Shown here piece by piece: positions 6,843-11,950 of a stretch of DNA of 11,950 nt. The first letter of the stretch is position 1. Every line of letters begins with the position of its first letter. Location: assembly GCA_949450265.1 (NCBI GenBank), contig CASTMW010000043.1:1-11950 (forward strand), in the 5' to 3' direction. The notes beneath the pieces were generated by a model, which was given only the letters and a program-made list of their open reading frames with translations, was not told the origin of the DNA and did no database searches. The position numbers and the translations under genes are program-made. Source of the stretch: an uncultured Eggerthellaceae bacterium. Lineage in GTDB: Bacteria > Actinomycetota > Coriobacteriia > Coriobacteriales > Eggerthellaceae.

Positions 6843-7088
6843 TCTTATATTCCCCGTTCTGCGCCTCATTTCTGCGCCTCATTGCCTTGGCGCCTCCCTG
6901 CCCGGTCAGCGCCGGAAAGGCCCCACCAGTCAATGGTGTGCGCGATGGCGAAGAATGATGCACACACCGCAGCGGTTCCGTAACGGTTGGGTTACTTGGT
7001 CCGTTGCCCTCTTTGCGCGTGATAGCGTTCTTGATAGCCCGGCGAAAGCTGGCCCCGCTCTGATACGAACCACATACAAGGAGACACC
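6843..7088. other. Gene-free spacer between tRNA-Leu and the dehydrogenase
   Basis: These 246 bases hold no credible gene. They contain a perfect 13-bp tandem duplication (6858-6883), a GTGTGC...GCACAC inverted repeat with an 18-base loop (6936-6965), and a short GTAAC...GTTAC hairpin (6980-6995). No clear intrinsic terminator follows the tRNA, and no convincing promoter for the dehydrogenase was found. Confidence 0.5.
6858..6883. repeat. Perfect 13-bp tandem duplication
   Basis: TCTGCGCCTCATT occurs twice back to back (6858-6870 and 6871-6883), starting 16 bases after the tRNA-Leu CCA end. It looks like a recent slippage or unequal duplication in non-coding DNA. No function is apparent. Confidence 0.85.
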
Positions 7089-7946
7089 ATGAGCGATCCT
7101 TCAGCGGAACACGATGCGACTGCACATATCGCATCCAGCCCATCGGACGCAACAAGCACAGGAAACGGTCACCTTCGCAAGCGGGTCGCCATCATCACAG
7201 GCGGCTCGTCGGGGCTCGGACGCGAGTTCGCGGTGCAGATAGACCGCAAGCAGGTAGCCGACGAGCTCTGGTTGGTGGCGCGCGATCAGAAGGCGCTTGA
7301 CGAGGTGATCGCCCACCTGGACACGCCAGGACGCGCCGTGGTGGCCGACCTGACCAAGAAGGAGGACATCGCCGCCATCGCCGCGCTGCTGAACGAAGAT
7401 CAGCCGAAGGTGACCTTCCTCGTGAACGCAGCTGGCTTCGGCAAGTTCGGCGATTGGCAGACCATATCGGATGCGGCCGTGGATTCCATGATCGACCTGA
7501 ACTGCCGCGGGCTCGTCGATATGACGCGCACCTGCCTGCCCTATATGGAGCGCGGCGCGCGCATCATCCAGGTAGCATCGGCTGCTGGGTTCTTGCCCCT
7601 GCCGCATATGAACGTCTATGCCGCCACGAAGGCATTCGTGCTACGCTACTCCCGCGCGCTGCGTTGGGAGCTGCACGGCACCGGCATCACCGTAACGGTG
7701 CTCTGCCCCACGTGGGTGAAGACCGGTTTCGAGAAGGTCGCGCGCGAATCGGGCGGCGGGCACGATGTCCATCATCTGCTGGGCGCGCAGAAGGCCTCCA
7801 CCGTGGTGCACGCTGCGCTCTGTGCGAACGACGCCCACTTCGCCGTTGCATGCGCATCGGTGCAGTCGCTGGCGTTGCGCCTGATAGGCAAGGTGATGCC
7901 GAACTGCCTATCCGTGGCCGGGTGGGAGATCATCCGGCGGCTCTGA
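7089..7946 (+). CDS. Short-chain dehydrogenase/reductase (SDR family)
   Basis: This is a 285-residue classical SDR, an NAD(P)-dependent oxidoreductase with a Rossmann fold. The cofactor-binding glycine motif TGGSSGLG is at 37-44, NAAG at 113-116 and the structural Asn at N138. The catalytic residues are S164, Y177 and K181 (YAATK). The PTWV segment after strand 6 replaces the usual PG motif. The N-terminus carries about 28 extra hydrophilic residues rich in Ser, Thr and Ala before the first strand. A good AAGGAG ribosome binding site supports the chosen ATG all the same. The C-terminal part (about 230-285) is hydrophobic and positively charged near the end, as in SDRs that act on lipid or steroid-like substrates, but the substrate cannot be told from sequence. 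It is a single gene, separated by about 210 bp from sstT and by about 245 bp from the tRNA. Confidence 0.93.
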   Translation: MSDPSAEHDATAHIASSPSDATSTGNGHLRKRVAIITGGSSGLGREFAVQIDRKQVADELWLVARDQKALDEVIAHLDTPGRAVVADLTKKEDIAAIAALLNEDQPKVTFLVNAAGFGKFGDWQTISDAAVDSMIDLNCRGLVDMTRTCLPYMERGARIIQVASAAGFLPLPHMNVYAATKAFVLRYSRALRWELHGTGITVTVLCPTWVKTGFEKVARESGGGHDVHHLLGAQKASTVVHAALCANDAHFAVACASVQSLALRLIGKVMPNCLSVAGWEIIRRL

Positions 7947-8005
7947 GCGCGTGTGCGCTAGGCACTCCCATATCATCTCGATCCGAAGTTCTTTTCACAT
8001 CAGCG

Positions 8006-8034
8006 ATGCCATAGCGGGCGCTATAGCGTGGCAT
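8006..8034 (+). other. Inverted repeat in the SDR-sstT spacer
   Basis: ATGCCA (8006-8011) and TGGCAT (8029-8034) form an outer 6-bp stem that continues into TAGC/GCTA (8012-8015 and 8020-8023). A 5-base TAGCG bulge lies on the 3' side. The palindrome CGCTATAGCG (8019-8028) lies inside. There is no U-run after it (the following bases are ATGCAGTCCTTC), so it fits an operator or processing site better than a standard terminator. It lies about 60 bp downstream of the SDR stop codon. Confidence 0.4.
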
Positions 8035-8094
8035 ATGCAGTCCTTCTCCCTCCGACACTTCACCGCAAACGGCCCATGACCGGCTTCAACATGC

Positions 8095-8124
8095 AGAATG
8101 TGGACCAATAGCATTAGAATGTGG
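8095..8124 (+). promoter_or_regulatory. Direct repeat and candidate -10 upstream of sstT
   Basis: AGAATGTGG is found at 8095-8103 and 8116-8124, 21 bp apart (two helical turns), so both copies face the same side of DNA. The second copy overlaps TAGAAT (8115-8120), a 5-of-6 match to the -10 box. At 17-bp spacing the -35 region (TGCAGA) is poor and overlaps the first copy. This arrangement would suit a factor-dependent promoter with a leader of about 31 bases to the sstT ATG at 8158. Confidence 0.35.
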
Positions 8125-8157
8125 GGAACCATCTCCAAACATGAAGGGAATCATCCG

Positions 8158-9483
8158 ATGGACACCGAGAACAAGGAAGCTCAAACTCTGGAAACGGAGA
8201 AGAAAAAGAACCTGTGGGCCCGCTGGTGCGATATCAGCCTCATCAAGCGCATCGTGGTCGGGCTCATCATCGGCGTCATCCTGGCGCTGCTCATACCAGC
8301 CGATGCACCCGACTGGGCGCTCGGTATCGGCGAGGTCATCACGCTGTTGGGCAGCTTATTCGTGGCTGCTCTGCGCGCTGTGGCTCCCATCCTCGTGTTC
8401 TTCCTCGTCATCAGCGCGCTGACCACCGCGAAGACCGCTGGCTCCATGAAGACGGTCGTCGTGCTCTACATCCTCAGCACGCTTATCGCTGCACTCGTCG
8501 CTGTCATCGGTAGCCTCCTGTTCCCCATGGAGCTCACGCTCAATGTCGCCGAAGAGGTCGAGCAGACCTCGCCTTCGGGCATCGGGGAAGTGCTCTCCAC
8601 CATCCTCATGAATATCTGCGCGAATCCGGTCGATGCACTGGCGAACGCAAACTTCATCGGCATCTTGGCATGGGCCATCGTGCTGGGCATCGCCCTTCGC
8701 GCGGCAAGCGACGGCGTGAAGGATGTCTTCAAGGCTATATCGGATGCGGTGTCCATCGCGGTGCGCTGGGTCATCAACCTGGCACCGTTCGGCATCATGG
8801 GTCTGGTGTACACCTCCGTGTCCACCAGCGGACTCGATATCTTCATCGAATACGGCCAACTGATCGTGCTATTGGTCGGCTGCATGTTGTTCATCGCCTT
8901 CGTCACCAACCCCATCATGGTGGCTGTCTGCACGAAGCAGAACCCCTATCCGCTTGTGCTGCGCTGCTTGAAGGACTCCGGCATCACCGCATTCTTCACC
9001 CGCTCATCGGCCGCCAACATCCCCATCAACATGGAGCTATGTCGCAAGCTGGGCCTGAACAAGGATAATTACTCGGTCTCCATCCCGCTTGGTGCCACCA
9101 TCAACATGGCCGGTGCCGCGGTCACTATCACCGTCATGACCATGGCTGCGGCTCACACGGTGGGGCTTTCCGTCGATCCCATCACCGCCATCATCCTGTG
9201 CGTGCTGGCAGCGGTCAGCGCCTGTGGCGCATCGGGTGTGGCCGGAGGCTCGCTGCTGCTGATCCCACTCGCATGCAGCTTGTTCGGCATCGATACCACC
9301 GTGGCCATGGAAGTGGTTGCCATCGGCTTCATCATCGGCGTCGTGCAGGATTCGTGCGAGACGGCGCTCAATTCGTCGTCCGATGTGCTGTTCACAGCAC
9401 CAGCCGAATATCGCCAGATGCGCAAAGAGGGCCGCGAATACCACCTGGGCAAGGACGAGTTCTCGCTGGACGAACTGGACTAA
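8158..9483 (+). CDS. sstT: Serine/threonine:sodium symporter SstT-like (DAACS family)
   Basis: This is an inner-membrane transporter that takes up L-serine and L-threonine with Na+. The ATG at 8158 is chosen because AAGGGA lies about 8 bases before it. The in-frame ATG at 8098 has no ribosome binding site and adds 20 residues unlike the family. The 441-residue protein has the dicarboxylate/amino acid:cation symporter layout of several transmembrane helices plus two re-entrant hairpins. Conserved SstT landmarks are AFFTRSSAANIP (278-289, hairpin 1), GATINMAG (312-319, the Na+-binding NMxG-type region of TM7), GVAGGS (360-365, hairpin 2) and DSCETALNSSSD (398-409, TM8). The N-terminus is a charged 25-residue cytoplasmic stretch. 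SstT is favoured over glutamate/aspartate carriers by these motifs, but substrate is inferred. The stop codon is 9 bp before a Crp/Fnr-type regulator gene. Confidence 0.9.
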   Translation: MDTENKEAQTLETEKKKNLWARWCDISLIKRIVVGLIIGVILALLIPADAPDWALGIGEVITLLGSLFVAALRAVAPILVFFLVISALTTAKTAGSMKTVVVLYILSTLIAALVAVIGSLLFPMELTLNVAEEVEQTSPSGIGEVLSTILMNICANPVDALANANFIGILAWAIVLGIALRAASDGVKDVFKAISDAVSIAVRWVINLAPFGIMGLVYTSVSTSGLDIFIEYGQLIVLLVGCMLFIAFVTNPIMVAVCTKQNPYPLVLRCLKDSGITAFFTRSSAANIPINMELCRKLGLNKDNYSVSIPLGATINMAGAAVTITVMTMAAAHTVGLSVDPITAIILCVLAAVSACGASGVAGGSLLLIPLACSLFGIDTTVAMEVVAIGFIIGVVQDSCETALNSSSDVLFTAPAEYRQMRKEGREYHLGKDEFSLDELD

Positions 9484-9492
9484 GGCACAACC

Positions 9493-10203
9493 ATGGCCGC
9501 CTCGGCAAAGGGCGCTTTCGACGCGCAGGCCATCGAGAGACCGCATTACTTCCCCTATCGCATCTATGCTGATGCGGACATGCTCGCGACGACCGTGCTC
9601 GACCGCGGTCGTCGCATGATGCTCTCCTACGGGGAGACGATCCGCTCCACCGATTTCCCGAACGATTGCTTCCTGGTCATCTCTGGTACCCTCGCATCGT
9701 TCATCTGCACCGATAACACGCGCACGCTGAGCGCTTACTATCTGCCGGGAAGCATCTTCCTGGAACTGTCGGCCCTCGCGCACATGTCCGCATCACTGGA
9801 ATATATGGCCATGGAGACATGCGAGCTTCGCCTTATCAGCGGCGAGGCGCTCCGGGACGCCATGATGGCGGATGCGCACGTTTTCGATCGCGTTATCGCC
9901 TCGATCTGCTACAAGATGTATGCCACGCGCGAACAGCAGCGCGGGGCGAAGGTGCTCGATGTGCGCGAGCGCATCTATATCATGCTGCTCGGTTTCGCGA
10001 AGGACCGCGGGCGGCCTGTCGAGGACGGCTGGATCGCTATCGACTGGAAGTTAACCCAGCAGGATATGGGCACGATGCTCAGCGTGAACCGTGTCACCGT
10101 GAACACTGCACTCCAAGAGCTCTACGAGGCTGGCGTCGTGCGCAAGAGCAACGGCTTGTATCAGGTGCGCGATGTGGCAGGGCTGCTGAGCACCGCAGAG
10201 TAG
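9493..10203 (+). CDS. Crp/Fnr-family transcriptional regulator
   Basis: This 236-residue protein has two domains. Residues about 30-125 form a cyclic-nucleotide-binding-like beta-roll, with YGETI (46-50), FLVISGTLASF (60-70) and YLPGSIFLELSAL (83-95) matching the usual strand pattern. A long dimerisation helix region spans about 120-165. Residues 187-216 form a winged helix-turn-helix (LTQQDMGTMLSVNRVTVNTALQEL...), where Crp-type recognition helices typically carry R-x-T-V. The cAMP-binding signature with its conserved Arg-Thr is not evident. There is no N-terminal Cys cluster of the FNR type, because the Cys residues (59, 72, 110, 139) are scattered. The effector is therefore unknown. The AAGG ribosome binding site overlaps the sstT stop codon, which supports co-transcription and suggests it controls sstT or serine/threonine metabolism. 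That regulatory target is inference from context. Confidence 0.88.
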   Translation: MAASAKGAFDAQAIERPHYFPYRIYADADMLATTVLDRGRRMMLSYGETIRSTDFPNDCFLVISGTLASFICTDNTRTLSAYYLPGSIFLELSALAHMSASLEYMAMETCELRLISGEALRDAMMADAHVFDRVIASICYKMYATREQQRGAKVLDVRERIYIMLLGFAKDRGRPVEDGWIAIDWKLTQQDMGTMLSVNRVTVNTALQELYEAGVVRKSNGLYQVRDVAGLLSTAE

Positions 10204-10281
10204 CAGGTCCGGGATAGCATCGCCGACACCAATGCCATCTACCGATGCCGACCTCCGCGAGGGCAGAGGGCGTTCGGGCGG

Positions 10282-10303
10282 ATCTACGTGATATCTACGT
10301 GAT
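10282..10303. repeat. Perfect 11-bp tandem duplication at the MATE gene stop
   Basis: ATCTACGTGAT occurs twice in direct succession (10282-10292 and 10293-10303). The second copy contains the stop codon of the minus-strand MATE gene, and the first copy lies just beyond it. The coding sequence is unaffected because translation ends in the first copy met. Confidence 0.9.
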
Positions 10304-11659
10304 AAGACGCGGCTTGGTCCCCTTCGGGCGCCAATATCCATACCGCGGCCCCAAACCCAGCATGAACGCAGCCGTCACGATGAGCGCCGCCACTTCGGCC
10401 ACGCTGACCGATATCCAGATGCCGTCTATGCCCAGCACCATGGGCAACACGATGACCGACGACGTTTCGAACACCAGCGTACGCAAAAACGATATGATGG
10501 CCGACACCACGCCATTGTTCAGTGCCGTGAAGAACGACGAGCCATACATGCTGAACCCCATCAAGAGGAATGCGATAGCATAGATGCGGAACCCGTGCTC
10601 GGTGAACGCGCGTAGCTCTGCATCGTAGCCCACGAAGATATCCGCGATGGGCACTGCGAGCGCCTGCCCAGCCACGAACATGGCAACGCCACCGGCTGCC
10701 GTGTAAATGAGGCTCTTCTTCAGCAAGCTGCGCATCTCCCGATGGTTCTTCGCACCGTATTGGTAGCTCATGAGCGGTGCCGATCCCATGTCATAGCCCA
10801 TGAAGATGGCCGCGAAGACCATCACCACATATGCGATGACGCCATAGGCCGCCACGCCATTCTCCCCTGCCGCCTGCATCAGCTGGAAGTTGTAGAGCAT
10901 GGACACGATGGACATGGCGATGCTCGTCATCATCTCGGAAAGGCCGTTCACGCAGGTCTTCCCCAACGCACGCGGCATGAAGCTGGTCTTACCGAGCCGC
11001 AAGAAGCTCTTGTTCTTCCGGAAGAAGTACACCAAGGGAATGCCGCCGCCCAGCACCTCGGAGACGTTCGTAGCCAACGCCGCGCCTTCCACGCCCCACT
11101 GGAACGCACCCACGAACAGCACATCCAGCGCCATGTTCGCACATCCTGCGATGACGATGACGATCAGCCCGAACGTGGGCTTGCCTGCCGTCACACAGAA
11201 ACTTTGGAACACATATTGCAGCACATAGAACGGCAAGCTGATCATGATGATGCGCCCATAGATCGCACACAGGCCCAGCATCTCATCGTTAGCGCCCAGC
11301 AGACGCGCGACAGGCTCCATGACGGCGATACCCACGATGCCTAAGATGATGCCCAACGCGAACGCCGCATACACGATCAACGAGAAATACCGGTTCGCCA
11401 GCGCATCATCGCCTTCGCCGCGCGTCTTGGCCACCAGCGCGCTGCCGCCCGTCCCGAACATGAATCCCACAGTGGACAGGATCATGATCGGTGGCATGAT
11501 AAGGTTCACGGCAGCGAACGCCGTCTTGCCCGCGAAATTAGATACACACAGTCCATCCACGATGCCATAGAGCGACGTGAAGATAAACATGACGATAGAG
11601 GGCAGCGTGAATCTGAGCAGCTGACCCCACGTGAAATGCTTGTCCATAGAGATAGGCAT
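10295..11659 (-). CDS. MATE-family multidrug/toxin efflux protein
   Basis: This 454-residue polytopic membrane protein has about 12 predicted helices in two similar halves, the usual MATE length and layout. The N-terminal half has the family pattern SLYGIVDGLCVSNFAGKTAF (29-48) and GTGGSALVAKTRGEG (69-83). The second half repeats the theme with MGYDMGSAPLMSYQYGAKNHREM. It resembles MepA-type transporters, which extrude cationic compounds using a Na+ or H+ gradient, but the true substrate is unknown. The start is uncertain. Neither the ATG at 11659 nor the one four codons later (M5) has a well placed ribosome binding site, and the nearest AGGA is about 12 bases from the first ATG. A TTGACG hexamer overlaps the stop codon of the upstream phosphatase gene, but no -10 box lies at normal spacing. 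The gene is convergent with the Crp-type regulator, separated by 91 bp without a clear terminator. Confidence 0.92.
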   Translation of the reverse strand: MPISMDKHFTWGQLLRFTLPSIVMFIFTSLYGIVDGLCVSNFAGKTAFAAVNLIMPPIMILSTVGFMFGTGGSALVAKTRGEGDDALANRYFSLIVYAAFALGIILGIVGIAVMEPVARLLGANDEMLGLCAIYGRIIMISLPFYVLQYVFQSFCVTAGKPTFGLIVIVIAGCANMALDVLFVGAFQWGVEGAALATNVSEVLGGGIPLVYFFRKNKSFLRLGKTSFMPRALGKTCVNGLSEMMTSIAMSIVSMLYNFQLMQAAGENGVAAYGVIAYVVMVFAAIFMGYDMGSAPLMSYQYGAKNHREMRSLLKKSLIYTAAGGVAMFVAGQALAVPIADIFVGYDAELRAFTEHGFRIYAIAFLLMGFSMYGSSFFTALNNGVVSAIISFLRTLVFETSSVIVLPMVLGIDGIWISVSVAEVAALIVTAAFMLGLGPRYGYWRPKGTKPRLIT

Positions 11660-11728
11660 AGTAACCGGCTATCCTAGCACACGTCTCCGATGGTTCCTAT
11701 ATTCTAGTTTCAGGAGAGGTGGTTAGCG

Positions 11729-11950
11729 TCAAAGACCAAGCCAGCCGAGAAGCCCTGTGCAGCCAGCCACCACGTCATCGTAGGTCGTCTCGAAATCTCC
11801 CGTGAACCACGGGTCGGCCACATCGCGATGAGTGCCCGCGAACTCCATCATCTTATGCAGCTTATGGGCTGTGTCACCCCCGAAACGCCGCTCCATGTCG
11901 CGCATGTTCGCCTCATCCATGCCGACGATGACATCGAAGGCATCGTAGTC
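11729..11950 (-). CDS. Low-molecular-weight protein tyrosine phosphatase, C-terminal part (partial)
   Basis: The reading frame runs off the window edge, so only the last 73 residues are seen. They match the C-terminal half of low-molecular-weight protein tyrosine phosphatases. FDVIVGMDEANMRDM corresponds to the conserved D-x-I-x-x-M-D-x-x-N segment. VADPWFTGDFETTYDDV contains the DP pair whose Asp is the general acid in catalysis. The catalytic CxxxxxR loop lies near the N-terminus and is outside the window. The apparent start at 11920 is an internal Met. The gene lies 69 bp upstream of the MATE gene on the same strand. A function in removing phosphate from tyrosine-phosphorylated proteins is known for the family; the target here is unknown. 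Confidence 0.9.
   Translation of the reverse strand, partial: DYDAFDVIVGMDEANMRDMERRFGGDTAHKLHKMMEFAGTHRDVADPWFTGDFETTYDDVVAGCTGLLGWLGL

Noticed and set aside
6790..7155. Minus-strand open frame containing AKGLEPSRGLPTRT at its end, and a similar frame at 6657-6869.
   Set aside because: Both read antisense through tRNA-Leu. This peptide pattern is a familiar artefact of translating the reverse strand of tRNA-Leu genes, and the frames have no ribosome binding site.
7946..7959. AGCGC-GTGT-GCGCT hairpin at the SDR stop codon as a terminator.
   Set aside because: The stem is only 5 bp and there is no T-run after it.
8098..8157. Upstream ATG extending sstT by 20 residues.
   Set aside because: No ribosome binding site precedes it, the added residues do not resemble the family, and the ATG at 8158 has a well placed AAGGGA.
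10204..10294. A bidirectional terminator between the convergent regulator and MATE genes.
   Set aside because: The best inverted repeat (GCATCG/CGATGC at 10217-10248) has a 20-base loop and no T-run on either strand.
11701..11732. Promoter for the MATE gene made of TTGACG (11727-11732) and TAGAAT (11701-11706).
   Set aside because: The spacer is 20 bp, longer than normal, and the -35 candidate overlaps the stop codon of the phosphatase gene.
1..11950. Mobile elements, CRISPR arrays or a defence cluster.
   Set aside because: No transposase, integrase, phage or Cas-like protein and no regularly spaced repeats are seen on either strand.

Overview
The window is a high-GC bacterial chromosome segment. 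Its gene order is tig, a single clpP, clpX, valS on the minus strand, followed by a small zinc-ribbon membrane protein. Protein flavour and the absence of a clpP1-clpP2 tandem suggest an anaerobic actinomycete of the Coriobacteriia, most likely Eggerthellaceae. This assignment is inference from gene order and protein character, not from a marker gene. No insertion sequence, phage gene, CRISPR array or defence system is visible, and the region looks like stable core chromosome with a transporter-rich flank.

Layout. (1) Minus strand, 6666 down to 23: trigger factor, ClpP, ClpX, valyl-tRNA synthetase and a double zinc-ribbon membrane protein. clpX and valS are 30 bp apart and probably co-transcribed. 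A terminator-like hairpin and a TATAAT box lie between clpP and clpX, and further -10-like boxes precede clpP and the zinc-ribbon gene. (2) Plus strand, 6757-6842: tRNA-Leu(UAG) with encoded CCA, divergent from tig. (3) Plus strand, 7089-7946: a classical short-chain dehydrogenase. (4) Plus strand, 8158-10203: an SstT-type Na+/serine-threonine symporter followed 9 bp later by a Crp/Fnr-type regulator, presumably one operon. (5) Minus strand, 11659 down to 10295: a MATE-family efflux protein. Upstream of it, cut by the window edge, is the C-terminal part of a low-molecular-weight protein tyrosine phosphatase.

Functionally, the tig-clpP-clpX block joins co-translational folding with ATP-dependent proteolysis. 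The symporter-regulator pair looks like an uptake unit with a dedicated regulator.

The most notable observation is that the trigger factor appears to lack its central FKBP-type prolyl isomerase domain. The ribosome-binding signature and the C-terminal chaperone arms are intact and joined in frame. Secondary points are the N-terminal re-assignment of tig to a GTG start, an acidic linker in ClpX, the clpP-clpX attenuator/promoter arrangement, a two-turn direct repeat upstream of sstT, and two small perfect tandem duplications (one spanning the stop codon of the MATE gene). I did not find a convincing wholly new system here.
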